A DNA stretch of 64,000 nucleotides from Terramyces sp. JEL0728 (GCA_027603945.1 JADIIU010000001.1:248001-312000); one strand, 5' to 3'; counted from the stretch's first letter, positions 33,601 to 47,636 are shown. Program-made: numbers and translations. The notes: generated by a model from the sequence alone, not told the origin.

Positions 33601-35723
33601 TGATGGCGACGCACCTATTGAAGATTATAACCAAAATTTGGATACCGAAGAGCCGAGCGTCTTGGATATCCCAGACGACGAGCTTCCATGGGTTGGATCT
33701 GATGAAAAGGAAAAGTTTGAGTATTCTACGTTCTTGAAAGAAGCATCTCCCGATTACCTTGAGCATTTGGACAAGAAAGCAAAGAATTTGCTGATAAGAA
33801 TTGCACTGGTATATATTTGACTAATTAGATGTACAACATCCGTCACAGAAATAGCCCAAATCCAGAGTTATTCGTTCCAAAGATTCTTGGTGCTCCGCCA
33901 GCTGCTTGGTGGGGTCCAGAGCAAGATAGAGATCTTCTAATTGGTATTTGTAAACATGGCTATCAGCAGTATTTTATTCGTAATGTTAGATATTCTAAAA
34001 TCTGGACTGATTCAGAGCTATGTTTCTACGATATTTTTCAAGCTGCAGCAGTAAATAACACTGATGCTGCCGTCAAGAAACCAGAGGAGAACGACAACGA
34101 CAACGAAAATGATGCTGATAGCGACGCAAATGTCTTGGATCAGGATGACGAATTGGATGGCGAAGACGAAGATGAAGAGCCAAAGAATTCTAATGAAGAT
34201 GCTCCAGATGCTTCTGCCCAAGAAAATGCTCCCAAAGCCGAAAATAGTGATTTCCACATCCCTACTCCAACGGAACTCGGCGTTCGTGTAAGGAGGATTT
34301 TAGCGGCACTGGCCAAATATCGTATTACCCTTGTTAGAGAAAAGGAAAAGGAAGAAATCTTGAACGAACGGAATAGAGTCCGTGAAGAAAAACGAGTTGA
34401 AAAACTTCGTCACAGGGAAAACGAGTTTTCAAAGAAACACAAACAAGATTTCCAAAGAACGTTGCTTTCTTATGGGGTAAAGAAACTGCCTGACTGCGAT
34501 AAATATGATTGGACTAAATTTAAGGTTCTGGCAGACCTTCAAAAGAAATCCGATGATGCCATGGATGCATACCTGAAGAAGCTCATTGCAATGTCCACTG
34601 AAATAGTTGCAAATCATGAAAAAGATTCAGCTGCAAAGAAGCGCACTGCTGAGGCCGCTGAAGACGATACAGCTGCTGTCGTCGCACCATCAAATGATGA
34701 AAACGGTATTCAAGAAACAGCCCCTGAAAGCGTACTCGAAACAACAGCAGAGCCTACTGCTACTGAAGATGGCGAAACATTGACCTTTGATCGTGCAAAG
34801 AAGGTTCTTCGAAGAATATCATTTTTTGAAAAATTAAGGTCGCAATTACAAACCCCAGAATTGGTAAGTAGTCCATTAAAGCAGCTTGCCGAAAAACTTT
34901 CTTCTGTTAAAAGACATGGAAAAACAGGACTTCCAAAGTGGTGGGATTATTCCTATGATATTCCATTTTTGATTGGGGTAGAGCGTTATGGTATTACTCG
35001 AGGAGATTTGTTTATCGAAGGTACCTATTGCTCACTGTAGCGGACGACTTGCCTTTCAAACAAATCCAAAATGAATTCCTGAAGAGTTTGGAAGAAAGAA
35101 AAAAGCTGAATATTGGCCCATCCGAGCTGGTATTTGATAAATTTGAAGAAAAGTTCTGGATGCGCGATGCAGTTGCCCTGAAGCGGTTTGAATTATTGGT
35201 AAATTTGGCAGAGAAGCCAGTAAAAGTTAAAAAGACCAAGGTATCTAAATTGAAATCCGATGTACGAGGCGCAAGCGAACCTGCTTCCGACGATGCGTAT
35301 AGTGATATTGTCCCTCCCCCCGTAAAGAAAGTCAAAGTAGCGTCAAATGCGGATGAATTTATGCAAAATGAACCAGTAGCAAAACTCTTTCCGCTGGTTC
35401 CAGTTTCCGCCAAAAAACCTGAAGCTGCCAACAGCAGTGATGTTTCCAGTGGAGATGATACTGACGAAATGCTGGAACAAGCAGCGAAATGCTTGGTGTA
35501 TTCAAAGAAGAAAAAGCACAAGAAATTGCAAGAGTTCCCGCCAGGAATCCCAATCGTGCCCATGAGCGAATCCATGGTTGCGGAAGAAATGATGCGACTG
35601 TACAGTAACACTCAAAAGGAAGTGGAAATGTTCTCTAGCGACTTGAAAAGATCAAGCTCGGAAGACAATGCTGGAATGCTCAAGAAGATAAAAGTGGAAG
35701 AGCTACCACCAAGTGCCATGTAA
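30635..35723 (+). CDS. CHD: CHD-family chromatin remodeller, CHD7/Kismet type
   Basis: 1,627 residues, ten introns (30728-30746, 30939-30959, 31110-31131, 31246-31266, 31458-31478, 32007-32028, 32182-32201, 32805-32823, 33809-33828, 35021-35040). Acidic N-terminus, two chromodomains ([38 protein letters not shown]), SNF2 ATPase (ADEMGLGKT at about 257, DEAH at about 371, QSRCHRIGQ at about 658), then a SANT/SLIDE-like region. [11 protein letters not shown] and the blocks [22 protein letters not shown] and FSKASF place it in CHD subfamily III rather than CHD1 or Mi-2. The third intron must end in TG to produce YVKVDRI. It should slide nucleosomes at promoters or enhancers. Confidence 0.93.
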
Positions 35724-35788
35724 CTCTTTGTCATTAATATATTGCTTACTAAATCTAATTTTAATTTCTAGCCAAAAATTCTTGAAAA

Positions 35789-36072
35789 ATGAATTTTTTT
35801 AAAAGACCAACAGTTTCAACAGAGTTATTACAAGCAGAGACACACTTAGATGCATATATTTCCCTGCATTCAAGGTACATGATATTTAACGAAGCGCTAT
35901 CTTGAACTGTCGGAGAAAATGCTTAAACCCAGAGTACAGAGATGGTGCAATGAGCGTTGCGGAATCAGTTTGTACTGACAGATGCCTAAACAAGTTTTTT
36001 GAAGCAAATATACTTATTGGAGAACTAACCGCGGATAGAATGCTGAAAAAAGCGCAAGAAGCTTCAACCTAA
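35789..36072 (+). CDS. TIM10: small Tim chaperone, Tim10-like, copy 1
   Basis: 87 residues, one 20-nt intron (35875-35894). The splice creates the first half of the twin CX3C motif: CRRKC, 16 residues, CTDRC. The motif and the NCRRKCLNPEYRDG...NKFFEANILIG pattern resemble Tim10/Tim12. These proteins form hexamers in the mitochondrial intermembrane space that carry hydrophobic precursors. The gene is too short for most ORF cut-offs. A second small Tim follows 29 bp downstream. Confidence 0.88.
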
Positions 36073-36101
36073 TATATTTTTTCCCATTTTTAAATCATCC
36101 A

Positions 36102-36413
36102 ATGTCATTCTTTTCTACAACTGAATTATTCTCGCCTGCGCAACAGGAATTGGATGCAAAAATAGTACGAGCCGCTTAATGTTAGTTTAATAACGTGTCT
36201 AGAATAAATAGTATGCTTGCTGTATGTCAGGACAAGTGTTATTCACAGCCAGAAGGATATTTGAATAAGGGAGAAGCTTTGTGTGTTGACAGATGTGTGG
36301 AAAAGTTCTTTAAAGTTGCCAAGCTGTTTGAGGAAAAGACGCAGAAGAAGATGGACGAAATGCAGAGCCTGTACGAACAGACGACTGGTACAGAAGAAAC
36401 AAAGAGTGAGTAG
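36102..36413 (+). CDS. small Tim chaperone, copy 2
   Basis: 96 residues, one 21-nt intron (36165-36185). Start MSFFSTTELFSPAQQELDAK, then twin CX3C: CQDKC, 14 residues, CVDRC, followed by VEKFFKVAKLFEEKTQKKM. The first Cys pair is preceded by INSMLAV, as in other small Tims. It could be the partner of copy 1 in a Tim9-Tim10-like hexamer or a Tim10/Tim12-type duplicate; the sequence does not decide. The tandem arrangement suggests duplication in place. Confidence 0.87.
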
Positions 36414-36487
36414 CTAATAAACCTGTTTAATTAGACGATTTGCTTGATAATAACAGTCTTTTTTTTTCTTTTTTTCAATTCAGGATC

Positions 36488-38988
36488 ATGAATATTTTCA
36501 GTTCTGTTGGGTGCAACAGAGTCAATCAAGGGCTGGATATTAATTCGGATGGATTGGTTGCTTACACTGCAGGAAATATGGTTGCTCTATATCATGTATG
36601 CTATTTTTAATGTCAGCCAAATACCGGGCAGAACGGGTTAATCACTTTGAAAGGGCATACAAACAAAGTTACTTGCCTATCATTTTATAAAACCGAAAAA
36701 GAAGAATATCTAGTATCTGGGTCGGCAGATAAATCTGTGATAGTGTGGGGACAGCAAGGAAGCAGATGGGTGCAGTTGCATGTGCTTAAAGGACATGAGA
36801 GTGGAGTAGTTGCGGTAGGTGTACCAACGGTTGAATCGGAGAATTTCATTATCACCACTGCTGATTCTACCAACAAGATTAAGGTCTGGGAAAAAAATGA
36901 ACAAGTAATCACAAACTCAGAAACTATTGACCTATCGCCGCATCACAGTATGTCTTTGGCAATTCATTATCTACCGGGAACCACAACTCCGATTATATTC
37001 TCAGGAGGCACCAATATGAAGGTTCAAGTATTTATTCGCAAGGAAAGCAGATTTGAAAACGTCTTGAGTATTACAGGACATGCGGATTGGATCAGGAGTA
37101 TTAAAGTTGCCAGATTTACCAACACTCACGGAGCAGAGAACTTTGGTTTCAACGAAGGGGATTTAATGGTTGCTTCTGCTTCTCAGGACAAATACATTAG
37201 AATTTGGAGGGTTTCCAGAGTAGTATCTGGTGCAAATGACAAAGAAAACAGCAATTTAACTTCAGAAATGATTGATGCAATGAATGAAATGAATTTGAAC
37301 GAGGGTGATTCGCAACTTAGTACCAAGGCATACATGATTGAAGTGCCAAACAGCAATAAAGTAAACAAATACACTTTTATGTTGGACGCAATTCTAATGG
37401 GCCACGATGACTGGGCATTCTCTTTGAACTGGGAAACCCCAATTATTAAAGGTATGTAGGAATTGATGATAGAATTGAATGGAAAACGTGTGTTGCACCA
37501 ACCAATGTCGATAGTGTCTGCTTCAGCCGATAAGACGCTGATCCTCTGGACACCAGATAAACACAGCGACACTTGGGTTCCCATGAATAGATTGGGTGAA
37601 ATTGGTGGATCAACATTAGGATTCTACGGTGCAAAGTTTTCCAACGACGGGAAAAAACTGTTTTCCAATGGATACGGAGGCTCTATTCACATTTGGGATT
37701 ACTCTGAAAGTGGAACGCTACCTTGGAATCCTGCAGTTGGAATCAGCGGCCATTTCCAGTCTGTTGAAGATTGTTCTTGGGATCCTACCGGTTCGTTTTT
37801 GCTGACTACCTCTTTGGATCAAACTTCCAGAGTTTTTGCCCCATGGAATCAGGATTCTACAACGTGGCACGAAATTGCCAGGACGCAAATTCACGGCTAT
37901 AATCTACATTGCTTGGCTTTCACTGGCAAGTATCAGTATGTCTCTGGTGCCGATGAAAAAGTTTTGAGGGTATTTGATGCTCCAAAAACATTTGCTCAAA
38001 CTCTGGAATCCCTGACTAAAGTTAAGGAGTCTGAAGAGATTTTGAATGAAAGACCTATTGGGGCAAATTTACCCGCATTGGGATTATCAAACAAAGCTGT
38101 TTTTGCAGGAGAAGCTCCACAAGCATCTACTGATGTGCGATTGTCTGCATACACTGCAGAAGTGATTTCTTCAACTTTAGCAACCCATTTAACCCAGCCT
38201 CCGTTTGAAGAGCATTTGTTACAACACACGCTTTGGCCAGAAATGGAAAAACTGTATGGGCATGTATTTGAAATTATCAGCGTTGCTGCTAGTAGGGATG
38301 GTTCTTTAGTTGCATCTGCTTCCAAAGCAACAAAGGCAGAACATGCAGGTGTGAGACTGTGGTCAACAAAGACTTGGACAGAAGTCGGACAGCCATTAGC
38401 ATTTCATTCATTAACGGTAACTACAATCAGGTTTACAAATTGCTCAAAGTATGTATTGACTGCTGGAAGAGATAGAGGCTGGGCTCTATTTGATATCTCT
38501 GCAGCTCAAAGTGGTGGTGCGTGGAAACTTGTTCAAGCCGAAGCAAAAGCACATTCCAGGATTATTTGGGCATCCTGCTTTTCGCACGATGACAAACTTT
38601 TTGCTACTGGTTCCAGAGATAAAAGTTTAAAGATATGGTCGAAAATAGGAGAAAAGTGGGTTGCGATCGAAACCTTAAAGTTTGACGAAAGTGTGACTGC
38701 GGTAGACTTTTACCATTCGTTGGTTCATTCAAAGTAATTATATGTTAACTTAGCTATAAAGTCGCAGTTGGGCTGGAAAATGGAAACATTAAAGTTATCG
38801 ATATTGCATTCGATGGCGCAAAGATTACAGCTAAAGACACTTTTGATTTGCCTATAGAGTAACTGGTTGCTAACGCTAGAAACACACACGCCCTGGTAGT
38901 AAAAAAGTTGCATTGGAGACCAAACACTAGAGATCTCACGTTGGCTTCATGCTCGGAAGATTGCTCAGTCAGAGTTTACAAAATATAA
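36488..38988 (+). CDS. ELP2: Elongator complex subunit 2 (WD40)
   Basis: 805 residues, four introns (36596-36616, 37452-37472, 38734-38753, 38859-38879). At least a dozen WD40 repeats form the double propeller typical of Elp2: LKGHTNKVTCLSFY, SGSADKSVIVWGQQ, GHDDWAFSLNWE, SIVSASADKTLILW, SVEDCSWDPTGSFLLTTSLDQTS without a long break, and TGSRDKSLKIWSKI. Elp2 is a scaffold in Elongator, which modifies wobble uridines of tRNAs. The last two splices rebuild the final blades and the real stop. The convergent unknown gene ends 9 bp away. Confidence 0.93.
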
Positions 38989-38997
38989 ATACTAATT

Positions 38998-40019
38998 TTA
39001 TTGCTTCTTTGAGCGCTCTCTGCTCATGTTAACCAATCTTGTAATCTCTGACCCACTTTCATCACTAGCTCGCGACATTGTCGTTCCCCTTCCTTCGTCT
39101 GGTGAATATCTTTTAACTTCTTTGACATGGAGCGGCTCATAACGATATCGCAGCCTAGAGCTGTTGAAGTCTGTTGCTTCTTGAATGCCTTGAACTGTGT
39201 TTGATGGCAGAAACTTCTCGACTCTGCTGCTAATTAATGAAATATCACTCTATAGCTTCTTGAACAGAAAATGTGAGACCCTTTTGCAGGAAATTTACCA
39301 GTACGCCTTTCAGGATTTCAAATTTAATTGGGGAATACCTCTATCAGGAAATATAAATCCAGGTTCAGATTTGTCAAACTGCAGTTGCAACTGGGTTAAT
39401 TAATGCTACTGTTTGGGGAAAGTGCTTGTCTGCTGGATTTGGCTGATGGTTGATATTTGGCAGTAGTATGTTGCTTGACTTTAAAATAAACTTTGTGCGG
39501 TTATAATTGACTCCGAGTGAAGAAACAAAAAACACCGTATGGTCATATCCCTCTTGCGTGGATGAAATCTCTTGTACTATTGGCAAATTACAGGAGGAAC
39601 ACAGCACTAGAACCAAATCAAATCGCGCAAAGGTCTGGTTAATTCATTATTACCGATGGCTCCTTCCAGGTGCTAGTTCGAACCCTATCGCAATATTGCC
39701 CTTCTCTAATATCCTCTCCCCGACGCGATATAATTGTTACATTTTCTGAAATCTCGAGTAACTTTTCCAATAATAACGAAATCAGCAATTCACTGGTTTG
39801 CGGGTATATATCTGGCGATAGGAGAGCAATTTGTAAATCTGGTTTCAATTTTTTTATCAGGACTGCAGCGTAAACCATTTGGTTTCTTATTGATTCAACA
39901 TTGCGATGGTACCGAACACGCAGTTCCGACCATTCTGTGATATCCGATGTGTTTGGAAGTGATTTTTTAAGATCAAAACTTAAATTTTGGAGCAACGTCT
40001 GCAAGTCTATTTTCAACAT
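38998..40019 (-). CDS. uncharacterised conserved-looking protein
   Basis: 314 residues from the first ATG, four introns (39635-39653, 39391-39409, 39319-39338, 39230-39248). The product has a helical N-terminal half (SELRVRYHRNVESIRNQMVY, LISLLLEKLLEISENV), a central strand-rich part (FDLVLVLCSSC, HTVFFVSSLGVNYNRT) and a basic Ser/Arg-rich C-terminus (SRERSKKQ). No family is recognised. The third intron keeps the frame either as a 20-nt GT-TG intron or as a 32-nt GT-AG intron (39307-39338); the first fits the size distribution better. The total length is a multiple of three in both cases. Confidence 0.6.
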
Positions 40020-40556
40020 GGTCGTGATGAGAAAAAGTATTCGGCCGCTCTTTGGTCGTTGATAATCTAAGATGCCAGTACTCAATCACCCCGTCAGAGA
40101 CGGGCCACTTTGCCGAAATTAAACTTTACAGAGGAAATAAGCGTACCAGAGCGGAAGCTAACTCGAAATATAGAGTCGGGGGTTTCACTCTAATGGCAGT
40201 GCAATGAAAGCCATTTCGTCTGTGCCAAGGCCAGATGTTTTTGTCATCTATTTTCCGTGCGCAGAACTCATGGGGCATGTTGTATCTCATCAGGTGGTCA
40301 TTTGCCAGAAGTCACACAAACCAAAACCAAACGAAAATTCAAATAGAACTTGCATTTTAACTACATTCCGCACCAGAATCGGATAATTGGCCGTCGGTTT
40401 GGTTGGGAAATCCACCCAGAACACCCGCTGTCCATTATGCAGGAAAATATCAAGTTCCATTTGTGGATCAACAGATGGTCCCGCCGCCAGATGCAATGTG
40501 AGTGCCAATCTACCGGAAAGGGATTCGTATAAATGACCTGAAATGAACCACCACGT
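40020..40556. promoter_or_regulatory. 537-bp divergent spacer upstream of the beta-glucosidase
   Basis: No supported reading frame or RNA gene. Short open frames on both strands lack ATG starts or family signatures. It probably contains the promoters of the beta-glucosidase and the divergent unknown gene. Confidence 0.4.
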
Positions 40557-42112
<1,556 letters not shown>

Positions 42113-42134
42113 AATTTAGAATAAACTTGCACGA

Positions 42135-43058
42135 TTAGGATTTATTTTCAGTTGCTTTTACTGATTTCAGCTCCTTTTCCAGCTTTTTGATGTCTTTCAT
42201 GAACCCTTTGTTTTGCTCCTTCAGTTTCTTTACCCTTTCTGCAAATTGGTCGGGTGCAGTCGTCAAAATCGCATTCAGCTCCGCTTCTCTTGCAAGCATG
42301 GCTTGCATTGATTTCAATACTCTATGACCAGCAACAAACCAGACTTTTGTATTTCCTCCTCGAACTTTTTCCGTGTTGAGGAACTTGACAGCTTGGATAT
42401 CGCTAGTTTGAGCTACATGTGTCCCACAGCACGGCTTCAATGGGATATCTCCCATTCCTATGTTTCTTAAAACTCCAGATTTGATATCATCGGGCAAGGT
42501 ATCTGGTCTGTTTTCTTCATGAATATGGCTTGATTCAACAATTACTTGATGGCCCTTTCTAATGAATCCATTGACAATATCTTCCAATTTATCCAAATCA
42601 GTTTGAGCAGCACCTCCTTTAAATTCGACAAAGCTCTTGTCATTACCCATTTTCCAACCAAAGGTAATCAAGTTGAAATGGATTTCGGCCAAGTCTGATA
42701 TCAAGTGTTGTCCAGAGTGCTAGAGTAAGTAAGTAATCACTTGCTGCATGTGGTCATATCGTCTATCCCAATCCAACTTTATTTCAACCTCTTTTCCAAC
42801 TTCAAGCGGTGCGTCAGTAATATGCACACACTTTAATCCTCTTCGTTGGCAATCTACTACTTGAGCCGCATCAATTGTTCCTACATCATTTGGCTGTCCA
42901 CCTCCAGTTGGGAAAATAATTGTATCCGAAAGTAAAACAGCAAATCGATCACCCTCTGGTTCGCAAGATAGTACCTTTGCGGTCAATGATTTTGCATAGG
43001 AATCCTGCTGACAATGTAGTTCTCCAACTTGTGCGCTTGTTTTTTCTCCACTGGTCAT
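42135..43058 (-). CDS. AARSD1: alanyl-tRNA editing protein (AlaX/AARSD1-like)
   Basis: 300 residues, one 21-nt intron (42720-42740). The splice joins the zinc motif: DHMQQ|HSGQHLIS gives HxxxH, and CCGTHVAQTSDI gives the CxxxH partner. FPTGGGQPNDVG is the editing-domain signature. These proteins hydrolyse Ser- or Gly-mischarged tRNA-Ala in trans. There is no catalytic AlaRS domain. A coiled-coil-like tail (VKKLKEQNKGFMKDIKKLEK) ends the protein. The start is the first ATG (MTSGEKTSA); an open frame continues upstream without an ATG. Confidence 0.9.
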
Positions 43059-43144
43059 TAGGAAAAATTGCAGTCCCAATAAAGCTAAGGATTTCTGCGG
43101 ATAAAAGCACAAACACTTCAAAATATTACGTAATATATTAATGA

Positions 43145-44226
43145 TTATTGTTCTACCTTGTACTGATCAGTGTCGTCAGTAAAATTGTCGAAATATGGAT
43201 GCTTTAGTGCCGCAAGTGAAGTTATACGCTTGTAAGGTGAGAATCTAAGCATTTTCTATGTTAATGAAAAAGCACTTCTAATAAATCTAAGCCTTGCTCG
43301 TCCAAGGTAACAACCATATCAGGTAGCTGCGACTTTGTATTTTTCAGATCAGGATTTATCGAGATGCAATCGTGCAATTCTATCGATGAAAGTTCATCTT
43401 CTGCCGGATATCCAATTACATGGATAATATATCCTAGCAGTTCAAGCTCTCGTTGGCCGCGGAGTAAAGTTTCGCCACGAATCATTTCTGAATTAAAAGA
43501 CTGGTTACCAGCAAAAATACATCCCACGCTAAACACATCTATCTGAATGGTATACCTCTCTCTTTTAGCGGCGTAAACTTCTGGTGCACGGTAGAGCATG
43601 GTTTGCGTCTAAGATAAGAAACAGATTACATCTGGAGTGTATGCAGCGCTAACGTGCGACACTCTCCGTCCAAGGCCAAAATCTGCAATTTTGATCAAAT
43701 GATTTCCATTTCCACAGTGCAATACGAGAATATTTTCTATTTATCAGATCAATCGTACGGGGTTTGATATCTCTATGAATTATTCCGTTGGTGTGAAGTT
43801 CCGCCAACCCTGATAATATCTGATATAAAAAATTCTAAATAAGAGTAATGTACTTGAGCAAGGTCCAGGTCTATACCACTGCGTGGCTGTTCATCGATAA
43901 ATGTGCGCAGATCAACATCGCAGTATTCCATCACAATAAACACTGCATGATGAGTTTGACATTGCTCTGCTTCGATCATTCTATATTAGCATAAGCTCAT
44001 ACTGAATTAAATTGCGGTGCTTGACCTGCTTCAGTAGAGCTATTTCGCGTAGGGTGGTGGAGAGTATTCCGTCAGCATCTGATGCACTTTCCTTGATTGC
44101 AACTACCCTTTGGCTGTGTATACAAATAGCTCTATGAACCTTTCCATACACACCTTGTCCTATCAGTTCTCTGGGTTGGTATCGTGCCCAGATCGACCCT
44201 TCAAATGTTTCAGTCAGGATGGTCAT
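43145..44226 (-). CDS. CDK-like CMGC protein kinase
   Basis: 325 residues, five introns (43981-44002, 43835-43853, 43737-43758, 43609-43629, 43256-43275). Motifs: IGQGVYGKVHRA, VVAIKES lysine, a PSTAIRE-like helix (DGILSTTLREIALLKQV), NFLYQILSGLAELH, HRDIKPENIL (about 138), KIADFGLGRRV (about 159), TMLYRAPEV, DVFSVGCIFA and KMLRFSPYKRITSLAALKHP. The 19-nt reading of the second intron restores NFLYQIL. The GETLLRGQRELE insert replaces the usual Phe-Pro-Gly of CDKs, so the subfamily is uncertain. No cyclin or kinase partner is nearby. Confidence 0.87.
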
Positions 44227-44293
44227 TTCGAAAATGTCAAAACTAAAAATAATTTTGGTTCAGAAATTAAAAAATCCATTTTTAATATTGGGA

Positions 44294-47200
44294 TTATATT
44301 GATAGTCTTGCCAAATTGTCCATATTCTCCATAAGAATTTCATCACCTCCGTCGATTCTAACTACACCTTCTTGGCCATCAATAGACAACAACAAGCCGA
44401 TTCTGCCCTTGTTTTCTCCAGACAAGATCTTGAAATTCTCCTTTTTCTGAGGAACTACAGGAGCCAAGAACTCTTCTGGTACAGTAACAGTGTCGCCGCT
44501 ATCCAGAGCAATGGTTGCTCTTCCGCCGTGGACAGCAGTGCACTTACCAATCCTGCTATCGTGAGCACCTCCGCTGAACTTTCTTCCTGCTTTGGATATA
44601 ATTTGTATGTCGATATCCGTGGTAAGCCAGCTGTTTGCATTTGCGCCATCTACGGTCAAATAAAACTTACCGTCTTCGTCATCATTGTAATCCATTCCAC
44701 CTGCGGGCATTGGGGTTGCAGGGTTGACCATCGGAGTAGCAACATCGTACTGTCCTCTCGGTGTTGCTGCGGTTACTCCAGTATAATTTACAGATGTAGG
44801 CACATTGGCTGCAGGTGTAGCTGGGAAAGCTGCCGGTGTGGTACTGTGATACGGCGTAGAAGAATCAACATATGCTGGAGTTGGAGCGGTATTGCTATCA
44901 CTGATGTCAGTAAGAATCCATACCTATATCTATCTTTGCCAAAATCTCTTGCTGGAGTTCTTGAGCTTGAATCCCAAGCAGGAGTTTTAGCTCCAGCGTC
45001 CCAGGCGGGAGTTTTGCTTCCTGAATCCCAGGCAGGGGTTTTGCTACCAGCATTCCAGGCAGGTGTCCGACTTCCTGTATTCCAAGAATCGCCTCCAGCA
45101 TTGTGCATTGGGGTTTTAGATCCATGCATCGGCGTCTTGACTGCGTCGTACCTGCTTCTGTAATCAGGTCTTCTGTTGGCTCCATCTTCTCCTTGAACAA
45201 GCAATTTGGCTTTTTCAACTTCAATCGTTCTACTACCAGTGTGCAATTCAACTCTGGCATGGTTTTCAGTGGTATCTTTGACAATACCCAAGTAACCTTT
45301 GAATGTTCCACCAGTAACAATAACGGTTTTCCCCTTAAGTTCGTCCCTTCCTCTCCCTCTTCCCATACCGGATCGGATAGGAGGTGCAGCAAAAGAGTTT
45401 GCATTTCCATTTGCTGCATTGATCAAAGCAACACTGCTGCTACGAGAAACAAATACACCTCCATTTTCCAGCACATCTCTGGATTTCAAAAATACATACG
45501 ATCTGAAAATATGCAGGACGCTGGCTTGTTTTCTATTGCTACTAGTTTCATCAATGACAATCACAGAATCGCCGGCTTTGACAGGACGGCTGTTCAAATC
45601 GGAAGTAACGGCTCTGGAAGAATCCATTTTGCTGCGAATCTGTTGGGGTTTGACTTTGGTAATGCGGCCATTCGGATCCAGCAGAGTAATTACATCTTTA
45701 TCCATTTTTATAACCACTCCAACTTCATTTGGAGATAGTCTCACTAAATCGTACGCTTCAAACTGAGATGTTGCTGGAACAATTGAAGTTACTTCATGGA
45801 CACTTCGTAAATCTTTGGTAAAGACATCAATCTAAATTAAATAATCAGCTACAGGTTGGAAAGTAGAATCAGACAAGACAGTCGCAATGTTTTCTTCTAC
45901 TTTTAGTATTAAACCAGTTGCATCCTTGTGTACACCGCTGATCACTTTGACATGGTCGCCATCTGTGAATCGTTTCGCCAAGTCTCGTGCTGGATACTTT
46001 ACATAATTAGCGAGCCCATAGGACTTGTCGGGAATAATAGTAACAATACCATTTTGCACAGAGTGGACTATTGCTGGCACGTTCTTCATTTCTCCAGATA
46101 ACACAATTACTTTTTCTCCAGATTGGAAATCGTCGCCTTTAGCAACATTTGAGCTTGCAAGCAAGGATAAGTCTTCTCCTCTATCTGCAACAGCGCCGCC
46201 AGAGAATTTGGTGATCTCCTCTAACGAAGGATTGATGTTTTTTGTTTCAATTGAAGAAATCTTTACTTGCTTTTCAAGATACCCAACTCTATCAAAGAAT
46301 TCTCCTTGATACTGATAACCTTGCGCGGTTGCTGAAATTTCCCTCTTTTTGAAATCGTGAGGACTGAATAATTTTTGCGGGTGTCGCACATCCGACGCAC
46401 CTTTCTTTCTTTTGCCGCCGTCTTTGGAGTAATCTAATCGCGGAATCAACTTTAGCGTTGCAGAATCTCCAGAGTCTGCGATATCCAACACCTCGATTAA
46501 CTGAAATGTACCTGTGCTAAATCTCCTCCATACTTTCCTCTCTTCATTCTCACCCACATTCCGATTTTGATATCAAGATCTTTTGGTTTGATTCTCAAAC
46601 AGTCAACCATTTCGTTAACCGGTACTAACTGCAGCTTTGAAGCGTATACATTATTCATATTTGTAATTGCTGAGTGAATAAACAGTTACCCTGCATAACA
46701 TGAGCTTGTCTAGTCGCTTCAAGATACAAGTATCCAGGCAAAGAGTCTCTAGTAAAGCAAGACAAAATCCCCATTGGGGTTCCTGTATTTTCCATTTCAA
46801 AACTCTTTCTGCACAAATTGGAAACAATATTCTTTTCTGAACCGGGCTAAAGTTAGTCTTGCAGTACTTTGCAACGAACGAGCCATAGCTTTGGATCTTG
46901 AACTGAAGGTATTAACAATGATTGCGGGATTCTATCAACATCTCCACGAAACCCACTCCTTCCATGCACTCTTCTGTATCTTTCATTTAGCCTTTCTGCC
47001 AGATCTTCTGGGTTGATTTCTTCTCTTGAAACTCGGGCCTGATCCAATTCACGAAAACGAGCTTTATCCCTTGAAGAAACTTTTTCTTGGCCTTCATCAA
47101 CATATTCAAACCCGTCCTCTGCTTCATCCTCGTCGTCATCGTCGTCATCGTCGTCGACGTGTGCTTCAGCTTCAATAAACATACTCCCAGGAGCTCTCTT

Positions 47201-47347
47201 TTTTTTCTGCCTTTTCCTTTCCCTCAACTTGATTAATTAATTGTTTACATTTTCAACTTCATCTTCGTCTTCTTCCTGTTCAGAATCCTGTTCTAAAACC
47301 TTTTCTTCTCCGTCTGAAAATAACTCGATATCTGATTCATCCGACAT
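44294..47347 (-). CDS. SPT5: transcription elongation factor Spt5
   Basis: 975 residues, six introns (47228-47248, 46847-46867, 46670-46689, 46492-46511, 45832-45852, 44901-44923). Acidic N-terminus with a run of Asp, NGN domain (WLVRCKPGSEKNIV ... YLYLEATRQAHVMQAITN), several KOW domains (WVRMKRGKYGGDLAQVLDI; VIVTGGTFKGYLGIVKDTT) and a C-terminal repeat region at about 700-765 with about six K/RTPAW-D/N-type units (SKTPAWDSG) plus SKTPMH. A final KOW follows the repeats. Spt5 pairs with Spt4 on RNA polymerase; CTR phosphorylation controls elongation. No introns interrupt the CTR repeats. Confidence 0.95.
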
Positions 47348-47636
47348 TTTTGAGATTTGTTTTTTAAAGTGAAGAATTGAACTTAGCTGTGCAGTTTAGG
47401 AGCTATTTATACAGTACGCTTCAGTGCGTCATAGAGTTGGAAATATAAAGAAACATGAGAGTTGTCTCCAAGATTTACTTTGTCTTGGTGCCAGAGATTT
47501 CTTTGGACTTTAAGCTTCACTTGAAGCTCTCGCCAAATTTCAAATCTCTTTGGGAGTATCGGTAATCTTGAGACGTCAAGCTCGGTATTTTGTATACCGA
47601 GGTCTCTTTCATATCAAAAAGGTTTCCAAAACTCAA

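Noticed and set aside
40290..40508. 72-codon minus-strand frame upstream of the beta-glucosidase
   Set aside because: No conserved motif, no intron and no neighbouring exon that extends it. It is compatible with chance in promoter DNA.
44372..45738. Open frames of 155-263 codons on the plus strand opposite Spt5
   Set aside because: These are shadows of the Spt5 KOW and TPA-repeat region. The repetitive VLxPxSQAGV pattern is simply the antisense of the CTR repeats.
47457..47569. 36-codon ATG frame upstream of Rho GTPase 1
   Set aside because: No similarity to anything and no intron support; it may be leader sequence. Not called a gene.
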